A stretch of 37,895 nucleotides of DNA from an uncultured Lachnospira sp. (GTDB lineage Bacteria > Bacillota > Clostridia > Lachnospirales > Lachnospiraceae). Both the position numbers and the translations under genes were made by a program. Below the pieces are notes generated by a model. It made no database searches. It was not told the DNA's origin and worked only from the letters and a program-made list of their open reading frames with translations. Positions 16,406 to 25,076 of the stretch are shown one piece after another (the first letter of the stretch is position 1; each line of letters starts with the position of its first letter). The stretch spans positions 1-37,895 of the forward strand of contig CALWKC010000028.1 in NCBI GenBank assembly GCA_944381165.1, in the 5' to 3' direction.

Positions 16406-17755
16406 TTACATAAAATCAGCAAACTCTTCAGATATAAAATTTGTCGTCACATTACCCTTTTTGAATTTCTCATTGCAGCATATCTCATATTGAAAATCGC
16501 GGTTTGTCGTGACGCCGTCTATTATTATTTCACCGAGAACACTCTTCATTTTACTGATTGCAAGACTGCGGCTGCTGTCGTGAACAATAACCTTCATAAT
16601 CATTGAATCATAAAACGGAGGTATCGAATAGCCCTGATACACGGCTGTGTCTATTCTGACCCCGTTTCCTCCCGGAATATGTATGTGGCTTATAGTTCCC
16701 GGGGAAGACGCAAAATTTTTATAAGGGTCCTCCGCGTTAATTCTCATCTCTATCGCAGAGCCTCTCAGCACAACGTCCTCCTGTGAAATGTTAAGCCTCT
16801 CGCCTGCGGCAATCTTAATCTGCTCTTTTATAAGGTCTATTCCCGTCACCATCTCGGTAACGCCGTGCTCAACCTGAATTCTTGTATTCATCTCCATAAA
16901 ATAAAAATTGTTATTTTTGTCGAGAAGAAATTCTACGGTGCCCGCGTTTGTATAATTGGCAGCCCTTGCAGCCCTCACGGCGGTCTCTCCCATTTTTTTT
17001 CTTATTTCTTCATTCAGACCGGCAGATGGTGATTCCTCAACCAGCTTCTGGTGATTGCGCTGTATCGAACAATCTCTTTCTCCGAGATGAATAATATTTC
17101 CGTAATTATCGGCAAGAATCTGAAATTCTATATGGCGCGGCTCCTCAATATATTTTTCTATATACATTGTTTTATCCGCAAAACCGTTTACTGCCTCTCT
17201 CTGGGCATTGTTGAATTCTCTCTCAAATTCCTGCTCGCCGCGGGCTATTCTCATGCCCTTGCCGCCGCCGCCAAGCGCAGCCTTAATCATAACAGGATAA
17301 CCTATCTGCTCCGCATATCTTTTGCCGTGAGACGCGTCAAAAACCGGCTCTTTCGTCCCCGGAATTACAGGAACGCCTGCGGCGGACATTGTGTTTCTTG
17401 CTTCCTGCTTATTACCCAGCTTTTCAATAACCTCGCTTGAAGGCCCGATAAACGCGATGCTGCAGGCTTTGCACAGCGCAGCAAATCTGCTGTTTTCAGA
17501 AAGAAAACCAAAACCCGGATGTATTGCGTCAGCCTTCACTGCAACCGTCGCGCTGAGTATTCTCTCAATATTCAAATAACTGTCCGCTGCCTGAGCCTTT
17601 CCGATACACACGCTCTCATCGGCAAGCTGTGTGTGAAGCGAATCTCTGTCAGCCTCAGAGTATACGGCAACCGTTCTTATTCCCATCTCACGGCAGGCTC
17701 TTATTATTCTTACGGCTATCTCGCCTCTGTTCGCTATCAAAATTTTATTAAACAT
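16406..17755 (-). CDS. accC: Acetyl-CoA carboxylase, biotin carboxylase subunit
   Basis: ATP-dependent carboxylation of biotin on AccB. The 449-aa length equals that of the Escherichia enzyme. ANRGEIAVRIIRA starts the biotin-carboxylase N-domain; the ATP-grasp glycine loop GGGGKGMRIA and the active-site block FMEMNTRIQVEHGVTEMV are intact, with Gly in place of the common Pro after VEH. AAGGAAGGGAA precedes the ATG. It lies between fabZ (94-base gap) and accDA (about 20-base gap). Confidence 0.96.
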   Translation of the reverse strand: MFNKILIANRGEIAVRIIRACREMGIRTVAVYSEADRDSLHTQLADESVCIGKAQAADSYLNIERILSATVAVKADAIHPGFGFLSENSRFAALCKACSIAFIGPSSEVIEKLGNKQEARNTMSAAGVPVIPGTKEPVFDASHGKRYAEQIGYPVMIKAALGGGGKGMRIARGEQEFEREFNNAQREAVNGFADKTMYIEKYIEEPRHIEFQILADNYGNIIHLGERDCSIQRNHQKLVEESPSAGLNEEIRKKMGETAVRAARAANYTNAGTVEFLLDKNNNFYFMEMNTRIQVEHGVTEMVTGIDLIKEQIKIAAGERLNISQEDVVLRGSAIEMRINAEDPYKNFASSPGTISHIHIPGGNGVRIDTAVYQGYSIPPFYDSMIMKVIVHDSSRSLAISKMKSVLGEIIIDGVTTNRDFQYEICCNEKFKKGNVTTNFISEEFADFM

Positions 17756-17849
17756 CTAAGTTCCCTTCCTTTATTCAGAAACACATATTCAAAAAACGCA
17801 GGCTTGCTCCTTTGCCGCGCTGAATATGACCTGTTTAGCCGCTGAATTT

Positions 17850-18272
17850 CTACTGCACCATAAATGTGAGTTCCGCAGTAAGAGCAACCTCTCCGTCTAC
17901 GGACGCCACCGCTCTGCCTATTCCGACAGGACCTTTCTGCCTGATAATTTCACATTCCATTTTGAGCTTATCACCCGGAACTACCTTGCGCTTAAATCTT
18001 GCATTATTGACAGCACCGAAATAAGCCGTCTTTCCCTTATTATTTTCAAGTGAGAGTATGGCGACTGCCCCAACCTGAGCACATGCCTCTATCTGAAGTA
18101 CTCCCGGCATTACCGGCTCTTTGGGAAAATGTCCCGCAAAAAAAGGCTCGTCGTATGTGACGCATTTATACCCGACAGCTCTCTCTCCCGGCACAAGCTC
18201 CTCTATAACATCAACCAGTAAAAAGGGATGTCTGTGCGGAATAATTTCCATTATCTGCTGAGTTGATAACAT
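17850..18272 (-). CDS. fabZ: 3-hydroxyacyl-ACP dehydratase FabZ
   Basis: Dehydrates 3-hydroxyacyl-ACP to trans-2-enoyl-ACP. The 140-aa hot-dog protein has HRHPFLLVD near the start and the catalytic pair H48 (FFAGHFP) and E62 (LQIEACAQ). No separate FabA or FabM gene is seen here. AAGGAGGAA precedes the ATG. A GC-rich hairpin lies in the 96-base gap after accB. Confidence 0.95.
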   Translation of the reverse strand: MLSTQQIMEIIPHRHPFLLVDVIEELVPGERAVGYKCVTYDEPFFAGHFPKEPVMPGVLQIEACAQVGAVAILSLENNKGKTAYFGAVNNARFKRKVVPGDKLKMECEIIRQKGPVGIGRAVASVDGEVALTAELTFMVQ

Positions 18273-18291
18273 TCAGTTCCTCCTTGTCTTT

Positions 18292-18343
18292 CGCGGGCAA
18301 TGACGCCAAACGGCTATAAAGCAATCGTTTGGCGGACGCCGCG
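18292..18343 (-). promoter_or_regulatory. Intercistronic hairpin between accB and fabZ
   Basis: CGCCAAACG (18304-18312) pairs with CGTTTGGCG (18326-18334), and outside it CGCGG (18292-18296) pairs with CCGCG (18339-18343). There is no T-run, so it is not a terminator; an RNA-processing or stability element is more likely. Confidence 0.55.
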
Positions 18344-18368
18344 TGATATTTGATTTCCGTGAACAATT

Positions 18369-18818
18369 TTACTCAATTACAAACATCGGCTGACCGTACT
18401 CAACCATCTGTTCATTGCTTACTAAAATATCCTTTACAACGCCGTCATAGTCGCTTTCTATTTCATTCATAAGCTTCATAGCCTCGATAATTCCGAGCAC
18501 CTGTCCCTTTTTAACCGTATCTCCCACAGACACAAAAGGCTTTTCCTCAGGCGATGACGCGCTGTAAAATATTCCAACCAGAGGCGATACAACCGTATGT
18601 CCGTCAACTGTACTCTCGGTCGTGATTTTTTCAGCTTGCGCTTCTGAATTGACATTCTCCGCTTTAATCTCTTTTCTGACTTCAATTACAGGCGCAGGCT
18701 GCGCTTGTGCTCTGTCGGCTGCAAACGAAAGCTTTATTGTCCCGTCGTCAAGCGTAAAGCTTGTAAGCGATGAATTTGAAACCGCTGTAATTAATTTCAA
18801 CACATTTTCTAATTCCAT
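18369..18818 (-). CDS. accB: Biotin carboxyl carrier protein of acetyl-CoA carboxylase
   Basis: Carries biotin between AccC and AccDA. Layout is classical: an N-terminal helix (MELENVLKLITAV), a Pro/Ala/Glu-rich linker, and a biotinyl domain with EAMKLMNE, where the lysine (115 in this numbering) receives biotin. I choose the internal ATG at 18818, which gives 149 aa, because GAGG lies six bases before it and the protein then begins like other AccB; an ATG at 18851 in the same frame has no such site. It sits directly after fabF. Confidence 0.93.
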   Translation of the reverse strand: MELENVLKLITAVSNSSLTSFTLDDGTIKLSFAADRAQAQPAPVIEVRKEIKAENVNSEAQAEKITTESTVDGHTVVSPLVGIFYSASSPEEKPFVSVGDTVKKGQVLGIIEAMKLMNEIESDYDGVVKDILVSNEQMVEYGQPMFVIE

Positions 18819-18843
18819 TGTTTTCCTCATTTCTGCGCTGCAT

Positions 18844-20076
18844 TTATACAAATTTCCTGACTGCTATGGTTGCGTTGTGACCGCCAAAGCCGAGCGAGTT
18901 GGAAATGGCTGCTTTTACCTCCCGCTTAAGCCCTGTACCTCTTACATAGTTTAAGTCCATCTCATCCTCTGTCTTGTCAAGACCTACGTTAGGGTGAATG
19001 TATCCCTCCTCTATTGTCTTGACGCAGGTTATAAATTCAACAGCTCCCGCCGCCCCCAGAAGATGACCTATCATAGATTTTGTTGAGCTTATCGGAATAT
19101 TGTAAGCCGTGTCTCCAAAGGCAAGCTTTATCGCTCTTGTCTCAAATAAATCGTTGTGGTGCGTGCCTGTTCCGTGAGCGTTTATATAGTCAACTTCATC
19201 AGGCTTTAATCCCGCCTCTTTTACGGCAAGCTGCATTGCGTGAGCGGCAGCGCTTCCGTCCTCGAGCGGAGATGTGATGTGATAAGCGTCTGAAGAGCAG
19301 CCGTAACCTGCAACCTCCGCATATATTTTCGCGTTTCTTTTTAATGCGTGCTCAAGTTCTTCAAGCACTACAACGCCTGCTCCCTCGCCCATTACAAAAC
19401 CGCTTCTGTCTTTGTCAAACGGGATTGACGCCCTCAAGGGATCCGTTGACTCCGAAAGCGCTGTGAGAGCCGAAAATCCGGCTATTCCAATAGGCGTAAC
19501 TGAACTCTCTGTTCCGCCCGCAAACATTACATCTGCCTCGCCGTGCTGTATGCTTCTGAATGCTTCTCCTATCGAATTAGTTCCGGTCGCGCAGGCAGTT
19601 ACAACATTAATGCTCTTACCCTTAAGCCCGAGCTGTATTGATACATTTCCTGCCGCCATGTTAGTAATCATTAACGGCACCAGAAGAGGATTAATTCTTG
19701 AAGGTCCCTTCTCGAGAAGCTTTTTGTGATTTGCCTCCATTACGGAAAGACTGCCTATACCTGAGCCAACTGACACACCGATGCTGTATGGGTCTTCCTT
19801 TTCAAGCTCAAGTCCCGAATCCTTAAGAGCCTCAAATGCAGCCGCAACCGCAAACTGGCTGAATTTTTCCATTCTGCGCGCAGCTTTAAAATCCATATAA
19901 TCGGCGGCGTTAAAATTTTTCACCTCCGCAGCAAGATGCACTTTATAGTCTGTTGTGTCAAAACCCGTTATCTCAGAAATACCGACAGTATTATTTTTAA
20001 CGGAATTCCAAAATTCCTCAGTATTAAGTCCTATTGGCGTTACCGCTCCAAGACCTGTTACTACAACTCTTTTCAT
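18844..20076 (-). CDS. fabF: 3-oxoacyl-ACP synthase II
   Basis: Elongating condensing enzyme: joins malonyl-ACP to acyl-ACP. The 410-aa thiolase fold has the Cys-His-His triad: C162 in VTACATGTNSIGEA, H301 in NAHGTGT and H338 in SMIGHLLGAAG. Its ATG overlaps the fabG stop by one base (TAATG), with GGAGG inside the end of fabG, so translation is coupled. Confidence 0.96.
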   Translation of the reverse strand: MKRVVVTGLGAVTPIGLNTEEFWNSVKNNTVGISEITGFDTTDYKVHLAAEVKNFNAADYMDFKAARRMEKFSQFAVAAAFEALKDSGLELEKEDPYSIGVSVGSGIGSLSVMEANHKKLLEKGPSRINPLLVPLMITNMAAGNVSIQLGLKGKSINVVTACATGTNSIGEAFRSIQHGEADVMFAGGTESSVTPIGIAGFSALTALSESTDPLRASIPFDKDRSGFVMGEGAGVVVLEELEHALKRNAKIYAEVAGYGCSSDAYHITSPLEDGSAAAHAMQLAVKEAGLKPDEVDYINAHGTGTHHNDLFETRAIKLAFGDTAYNIPISSTKSMIGHLLGAAGAVEFITCVKTIEEGYIHPNVGLDKTEDEMDLNYVRGTGLKREVKAAISNSLGFGGHNATIAVRKFV

Positions 20077-20822
20077 TATATATTCATACCTCCGTCAACT
20101 GAAATTACCTGTCCGGTTATATATTCAGCTTCTTCCGATGCCAGAAACAGTACTGTATTGCTTATGTCCTGTACCTTGCCCATTCTTCCGGCTGGTATCG
20201 CTTTCATAATTTCATTTTTTACCTCATCAGATAAAACCTTTGTCATATCAGTGTCAACATAGCCGGGAGCCACAGCGTTTACCGTTATTCCCCTGCTGGC
20301 AAATTCCTTTGCGGCAGATTTCGTAAGTCCTATAATTCCCGCTTTTGACGCGCTGTAATTGACCTGTCCCGCATTTCCGCAAATTCCTACCACGGACGAC
20401 ATATTTATTATTCTTCCGCTTCTCTGCTTGAGCATATATCTCGACACTGATTTGGTACAGTTAAACGTGCCCTTAAGATTAACCGAAATAACGCTGTCAA
20501 AATCTTCATCAGACATGCGAAGCATTAATCCGTCGCGTGTTATTCCGGCATTATTAACAAGAATATCTATTTTTTTATATTTTTCTATTATGTACTCCGT
20601 CATTTTTTTTACGGCTTCACTGTCCTGAACGCCGCACTTGTACGCTTCTGCGCTGCCTCCCGCGTTCTCTATTTCCCTTACTGTCTCATTTGCAGCTTCA
20701 TCATTGCCGCTGTAATTGACAATAACAAAAGCTCCTTCCTTTGCGAGACCTTTTGCTATTGCGGCTCCTATTCCTCTTCCTGCTCCTGTGACAAGCGCCA
20801 CTTTATTATCAAACTTTCCCAC
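20076..20822 (-). CDS. fabG: 3-oxoacyl-ACP reductase
   Basis: NADPH-dependent reduction of 3-oxoacyl-ACP. The 248-aa short-chain dehydrogenase has TGAGRGIG (12-19), NNAG (90-93), and the catalytic S143, Y156 and K160 (YSASK). The start codon is GTG, five bases after GGAGGAGC. It lies between fabD and fabF. Confidence 0.95.
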   Translation of the reverse strand: MGKFDNKVALVTGAGRGIGAAIAKGLAKEGAFVIVNYSGNDEAANETVREIENAGGSAEAYKCGVQDSEAVKKMTEYIIEKYKKIDILVNNAGITRDGLMLRMSDEDFDSVISVNLKGTFNCTKSVSRYMLKQRSGRIINMSSVVGICGNAGQVNYSASKAGIIGLTKSAAKEFASRGITVNAVAPGYVDTDMTKVLSDEVKNEIMKAIPAGRMGKVQDISNTVLFLASEEAEYITGQVISVDGGMNI

Positions 20823-20853
20823 AGCTCCTCCAATCCGATTTAAAAATTTAATC

Positions 20854-21807
20854 TTACTGATTTTTAATATCCGCTATTTTTTCAATATCGCTTATCTTCT
20901 CAATATTTATCAGCTTAATATCGTCTGTTCCCATGTCTTTCGCAGCCTTTTTAACAAAACCCGTAAGCGTTTTTCCCGGTCCGATTTCCACAAATGTATC
21001 ATATCCGTTCTCGATAATCTTTCTTATCGACTGCTCAAATTTTACAGAGCTGTATACCTGTTTCGCGAGCAGTTCTTTTATCTCATCAGCTCCGGTATTA
21101 ATTCCGACTGCCTCAGCCGTATAATTTGCAAAATAAGGCAATTTCACATTTTTTATTTTTGTATTTTTCAAATCGTCGGAAAGCTGCTCCCCAGCCTTCT
21201 TTAACATAGGGGAATGAAACGGACCGCTCACGTTGAGTTCAATAACTCTTCTAGCGCCCTCCTGCTTCAGCTTATCCATAGCCTTTAAAACATTTTGTTT
21301 TTCTCCGGATATAACAACCTGACCCGGACAATTAAAATTAGCCACACAGACATTTTCTGCGCCGCACTCCGAGATAACCCTTTCAACCAAATCTCCCGCA
21401 AGTCCGAGCACGGCAGCCATAGTTCCGTTTCCTGCCGGAACTGCGTTTTCCATATATATTCCACGGTTTCTCACCAGTCTCACGCCGTCCTCATATTCTA
21501 TTCCACCGCATGCGGTAAGCGCGCTGTATTCTCCTAATGAAAGCCCTATGGCACAGTCATATGTAAAATTATTCTCTGCTGCCTCTGCAAGCATTGCCAT
21601 TTCTGTCACATACAGGGCTATCTGTGTGTATTCAGTCTTATTGAGTTCTTCGTTCTCATCGAATATCAGGTGTTTTAAATCAATACCCGTTATTTCCTGT
21701 GCCTTTTTAAAACACTGTCTGCTCTTTGCAGATGCATTGTAAAAATCTTCGCCCATGCCCCTGACCTGTGCGCCCTGACCCGGGAACATAACAACTGTTT
21801 TGCCCAT
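20854..21807 (-). CDS. fabD: Malonyl-CoA:ACP transacylase
   Basis: Moves malonate from CoA to ACP. The 317-aa protein has FPGQGAQ (8-14), the nucleophile S90 in GLSLGEY, and H198 in GPFHSPM. AAGGAGG precedes the ATG. It lies between fabK and fabG. Confidence 0.95.
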   Translation of the reverse strand: MGKTVVMFPGQGAQVRGMGEDFYNASAKSRQCFKKAQEITGIDLKHLIFDENEELNKTEYTQIALYVTEMAMLAEAAENNFTYDCAIGLSLGEYSALTACGGIEYEDGVRLVRNRGIYMENAVPAGNGTMAAVLGLAGDLVERVISECGAENVCVANFNCPGQVVISGEKQNVLKAMDKLKQEGARRVIELNVSGPFHSPMLKKAGEQLSDDLKNTKIKNVKLPYFANYTAEAVGINTGADEIKELLAKQVYSSVKFEQSIRKIIENGYDTFVEIGPGKTLTGFVKKAAKDMGTDDIKLINIEKISDIEKIADIKNQ

Positions 21808-21870
21808 TTAAGCCTCCTTAATTCTGCTGTATGGCAGTTAAATCTATATTTATTGTTTTTCTGTCTGCCG

Positions 21871-22800
21871 CTAGGCATTTAACTTGAGAAGCTCTTCTGC
21901 CTTATCCATAATTTCAGTTATAATCTCTTCGCAGGTCTGTTCTTTTTTTATAAGTCCGGCTATCTGTCCTGCCATAACCGTACCCATTTTTACATCACCG
22001 TCGACGACAGCTTTTCTAAGTGCGCCAAGCGTGAGATGTTCAAGCTCCTCAAAAGAAACATTCTGCTTTTCCATTTCCAGATACTGTCTTGTCATTTCGT
22101 TTCTCAGCGACCTTACCGGATGTCCCGTGCTTCTGCCTGTGACAACAGAATCAATATCTCTTGCGGAAATCACTCTCTCTTTATACTGCTTGTGAACAGT
22201 TGACTCTTTTGCGACAACAAATCTTGTTCCCATCTGTACCGCCTCTGCTCCGAGCATGAACGCCGCGCACAAGCCTCTGGCATCCGCAATTCCTCCTGCT
22301 GCGACAACAGGAATGTCAACTGCGTCAACTACCTGCGGAACAAGCGTCATTGTTGTCTGCTCGCCTATATGACCGCCTGACTCCATTCCCTCTGCTATAA
22401 CCATATCAGCACCTGCACGCTCCATAAGCTTCGCAAGCGCCACAGACGCAACAACAGGCATAACCTTAATTCCTGCGTCTTTCCACATTTTCATATATTT
22501 TCCCGGATTGCCGGCTCCCGTAGAAACCGCGCTGACCTTTTCTTCCGCAACAACCTGAGCTACCTCATCGGCATGTTCACTCAAAAGCATTACATTTACT
22601 CCGAAAGGCTTATCCGTTATCTGCCTTGCTCTTTCGATTTCACCGCGCACCCATTCAGCAGGAGCATTTGCAGCTCCTATAAATCCAAATCCGCCTGCCT
22701 TGCTTACATTTGCCGCCAGCTCGGCGTTGGCAACCCATGCCATTCCTCCCTGAATTATGGGATATTTTATTCCAAGAAGTCTGGTTACTCTTGTCTCCAT
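21871..22800 (-). CDS. fabK: Enoyl-ACP reductase II (FMN-dependent)
   Basis: Last reduction step of each elongation round, using FMN and NAD(P)H. Features are PIIQGGMAWVANAELAANV, GVNVMLLS, EGMESGGHIG with the active histidine, and VVAAGGIADARG. Presence of FabK in place of FabI means intrinsic tolerance of triclosan, a family property. I start at METRVTRLLG (22800), which has GGAAGGG nine bases upstream and gives 309 aa; an earlier ATG at 22836 adds twelve residues with no ribosome site. It follows acpP after a gap holding two hairpins. Confidence 0.92.
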   Translation of the reverse strand: METRVTRLLGIKYPIIQGGMAWVANAELAANVSKAGGFGFIGAANAPAEWVRGEIERARQITDKPFGVNVMLLSEHADEVAQVVAEEKVSAVSTGAGNPGKYMKMWKDAGIKVMPVVASVALAKLMERAGADMVIAEGMESGGHIGEQTTMTLVPQVVDAVDIPVVAAGGIADARGLCAAFMLGAEAVQMGTRFVVAKESTVHKQYKERVISARDIDSVVTGRSTGHPVRSLRNEMTRQYLEMEKQNVSFEELEHLTLGALRKAVVDGDVKMGTVMAGQIAGLIKKEQTCEEIITEIMDKAEELLKLNA

Positions 22801-22853
22801 TATTTCAACCCTTCCGATGTCTGAATTTTGCGGCATTTCTGCCTTTAATTTAA

Positions 22854-22906
22854 GCGGAAGGCAAATCTGTGCCGTTATGCCTTCATACCGGTTTAAAGCC
22901 TTCCGC
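22854..22906 (-). promoter_or_regulatory. Inverted repeat in the acpP-fabK gap
   Basis: GCGGAAGGC (22854-22862) and GCCTTCCGC (22898-22906) are perfect complements, 35 bases apart. Together with the terminator-like hairpin next to acpP it makes the gap unusually structured. Confidence 0.5.
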
Positions 22907-22912
22907 CAACGC

Positions 22913-22937
22913 GAAAAACCCGCATTGCGTGTTTTTC
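22913..22937 (-). terminator. Leaky terminator-like hairpin right after acpP
   Basis: GAAAAAC and GTTTTTC enclose CGC/GCG around a 3-base loop. On the minus strand it begins about eight bases after the acpP stop, and the descending arm ends in five thymines. Read-through would give the rest of the operon, while termination would enrich acpP mRNA. Confidence 0.55.
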
Positions 22938-22945
22938 ATAATTTA

Positions 22946-23176
22946 TTAGTTTGCACCGTGTTCCTCAAGATAATCCATTACAGACTGAATTGTAGTGAGT
23001 TTCTCAAGCTCATCCGTAGGTATCTCAACAGAATATTCCTCTTCCAGCCCCATGACAAGCTCAAATAAATCGAGAGAATCAGCGCCTAAATCCTCTTTAA
23101 AGCTGCTTTCCGGCTTAATCTGCGCCTCTTCGATTCCCAACTGCTGTGCTACTAAACTTCTGATTTTTTCAAACAT
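22946..23176 (-). CDS. acpP: Acyl carrier protein
   Basis: The 76-aa acidic protein shuttles acyl chains on 4'-phosphopantetheine. The attachment serine is in DLGADSLDLFELVMGLEEEY. AGAGGAAAA precedes the ATG. It lies between fabH and fabK. Confidence 0.97.
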   Translation of the reverse strand: MFEKIRSLVAQQLGIEEAQIKPESSFKEDLGADSLDLFELVMGLEEEYSVEIPTDELEKLTTIQSVMDYLEEHGAN

Positions 23177-23230
23177 TTGATTTTCCTCTTTTCTCTAAAT
23201 TATCATTAATTAAAATATTTTTGATGACAG

Positions 23231-24211
23231 CTACCAGCGAACCAGCATGCTGCCCCAGCTAAGTCCTGCACCAAAGCCCGCAAATACAAGCAAATCTCCG
23301 GGGTGCAATTTATTTTCACGATTAAGCTCATCTAGCAAAATCGGTATGCTGGCAGATGATGTATTTCCGTATTTTTGGAGATTTGACGGAAATTTTTCCA
23401 TAACGGTTTTAACGTATTCGTTCTGAGCCTTGCCGCTCTCAGAAGCATTAATCTCAAGTCTTTTTGCGACACTCTCAATAATTCTTATGTTTGCCTGATG
23501 AAGAATGTAGTATTTGACGTCCTGCGTCTGCACACCTTCCTCTTCAAGCAAGTGCTTAATTGTTTCAGGTACTTTTTTGACGGCAAACTTGAATACTGCC
23601 TGACCGTCCATATGTATAAAGCCTGATTTTTCTGCTGTAAGGACATCGTTATTGTTTCCATCGTTGTGAAAATCACCGGAAATTATCTCCGCCCCGTCTC
23701 CTGAGGCTCTTCTTCCTACCACACATGCACCTGCTCCGTCGCCGAACAAAATACATGTGCTCCGGTCCTTCCAGTCAACCAGACTTGACATCTTCTCACT
23801 TCCAACTACAAGAATATTGCTGTATATCCCTGCCTCCGCATACGCTGCTGCTGTTGACAGCGCTGCGATAAATCCTGAACAGGCTGCGCTTAAATCAAAA
23901 CAGGCTGCGTTGCATGCCCCAATCTTTTTTTGAACTATGGAAGCACAGTTCGGGAAAAAATAATCAGGACTTGAAGTAGCAACAATTATTAAATCCACCT
24001 GTTCCGGCGTAACCGATGCATTCTCAAGCGCTCTGATACAGGCGTTTGCCGCCATATCGGATACCGTAAGTTCTTTGGCTATTCTTCTTTCTTTTATTCC
24101 TGTCCTTGATGTAATCCACTCATCACTTGTCTCTACAAGTTCTGAAAGCTCAAAATTAGACATTCTGTATTCCGGCAGAAAGCTGCCGGTCCCAACAATC
24201 CTTGCTCTCAT
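23231..24211 (-). CDS. fabH: 3-oxoacyl-ACP synthase III
   Basis: Initiates chains by condensing acyl-CoA with malonyl-ACP. The 326-aa protein has the triad C111 (DLSAACSGF), H238 (YYILHQANIRI) and N283 (KYGNTSSASIP). Between H238 and N283 there is an insertion of about a dozen residues (around 258-272, SESGKAQNEYVKTV) compared with the Escherichia enzyme. First gene of the operon; the ribosome site is weak (AAAAG, about 12 bases before the ATG), so leader context may matter. Confidence 0.95.
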   Translation of the reverse strand: MRARIVGTGSFLPEYRMSNFELSELVETSDEWITSRTGIKERRIAKELTVSDMAANACIRALENASVTPEQVDLIIVATSSPDYFFPNCASIVQKKIGACNAACFDLSAACSGFIAALSTAAAYAEAGIYSNILVVGSEKMSSLVDWKDRSTCILFGDGAGACVVGRRASGDGAEIISGDFHNDGNNNDVLTAEKSGFIHMDGQAVFKFAVKKVPETIKHLLEEEGVQTQDVKYYILHQANIRIIESVAKRLEINASESGKAQNEYVKTVMEKFPSNLQKYGNTSSASIPILLDELNRENKLHPGDLLVFAGFGAGLSWGSMLVRW

Positions 24212-24245
24212 AAATTTGCGTCACTTTTCTTTTATTATCTTATAT

Positions 24246-24258
24246 TTTGATTATCAAA
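24246..24258. promoter_or_regulatory. FabT-like operator downstream of the fab promoter
   Basis: TTTGA-TTA-TCAAA matches the 5-3-5 palindrome used by FabT, the MarR-family repressor of fatty-acid operons in Firmicutes. It sits 9 bases beyond the -10 box, over the expected start point. No FabT gene is in the window. Confidence 0.6.
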
Positions 24259-24266
24259 CATTTATA

Positions 24267-24295
24267 TTTATACTCCGCTCGGAAGATTTTGTCAA
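24267..24295 (-). promoter_or_regulatory. Promoter of the fatty-acid operon
   Basis: On the minus strand TTGACA (24290-24295), exactly 17 bases, then TATAAA (24267-24272). Leader to the fabH ATG is about 50 bases. Confidence 0.85.
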
Positions 24296-24301
24296 TAGTA
24301 T

Positions 24302-24314
24302 TTTGAAAATCAAA
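24302..24314. promoter_or_regulatory. FabT-like operator upstream of the fab promoter
   Basis: TTTGA-AAA-TCAAA has the same 5-3-5 form as the site at 24246 and lies six bases upstream of the -35 box. Two such sites flanking one promoter are unlikely to be chance. Confidence 0.6.
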
Positions 24315-24321
24315 AAAATAA

Positions 24322-24351
24322 GCATTACAAGTCTGATTAGACCTGTAATGC
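24322..24351 (-). terminator. Intrinsic terminator of the 188-aa gene
   Basis: GCATTACAGGTCT pairs with AGACTTGTAATGC (13 pairs, one G-U) around a 4-base loop, and TTATTTTTTT follows on the minus strand. Confidence 0.88.
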
Positions 24352-24372
24352 CTGTTTCTGTATATATTATTT

Positions 24373-24939
24373 TTAATGTTTTTTATTTTGAGGCAAGGAC
24401 ATATATTTATCCGACTCCTTAAATTCCTCATAGACATTGTTATACGCAGCTATCGTCTCCCCGCGTGCAAAGCTGTCTCCCATTGCTCTCGCCACAGCGT
24501 TAGTGTACAATTCGTGTGCCTCCTGCTTAGAGCTGCAATTTTTAAGCTGTGTTTCAAGCGACTCTCTCTGCTGCTGTACTCTTGCCATTTTAGCGTACTC
24601 AACCGGATTGTTAATACGAAGATACTGCATCTCGTCAGCAGTCAGCTTATCTCCGTTTTTAATTTTACGTTCAAGCTTATCAATAAATTCTTTCTTTTCC
24701 TCTTCAGTCATTCCGTCCGTCGGGTCAAATATACTGTCAACAGCGTCCCTGAGCGCCAAACCTATCTCGCTCACATCATATTCCGAAGATTTTTTTCCGC
24801 TTTCCTGTCCGTTATCCCGCTCCTTGGCATATTTTGCAAAAAGACTGCTGAAAACCTTGCTTTTGTTTTTTACACCGCTGCTGTTGTTTTTATAAAAATA
24901 CATGCTCGTGACGTTATAAACTTTTTCAACTTCTTTCAT
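24373..24939 (-). CDS. Hypothetical charged protein, 188 aa
   Basis: I do not recognise a family. The gene looks real: AAAGGAGG lies eight bases before the ATG and a clear terminator follows. The protein has no signal peptide or membrane segment. It is highly charged and mostly predicted helical from about 75 to 180: MTEEEKKEFIDKLERKIK and LTADEMQYLRINNPVEYAKM suggest short helical hairpins, and a glutamine/arginine-rich helix VQQQRESLETQL follows. A cytosolic or cell-surface-associated scaffold role is possible but unsupported. It is transcribed alone, between the polyphosphate kinase and the fatty-acid operon. Confidence 0.75.
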   Translation of the reverse strand: MKEVEKVYNVTSMYFYKNNSSGVKNKSKVFSSLFAKYAKERDNGQESGKKSSEYDVSEIGLALRDAVDSIFDPTDGMTEEEKKEFIDKLERKIKNGDKLTADEMQYLRINNPVEYAKMARVQQQRESLETQLKNCSSKQEAHELYTNAVARAMGDSFARGETIAAYNNVYEEFKESDKYMSLPQNKKH

Positions 24940-25076
24940 GCCGACCGCCTCCTTTTATATAAGTTTGCAAGCAACGTCATGCAGTATTTTGCAAATCTGC
25001 CACATTTTCATTTGCTTTATATATCGGCATTTCAGACGTTTTATTTTATTTATTTAAAGAAAAATTATTTTAAAGA

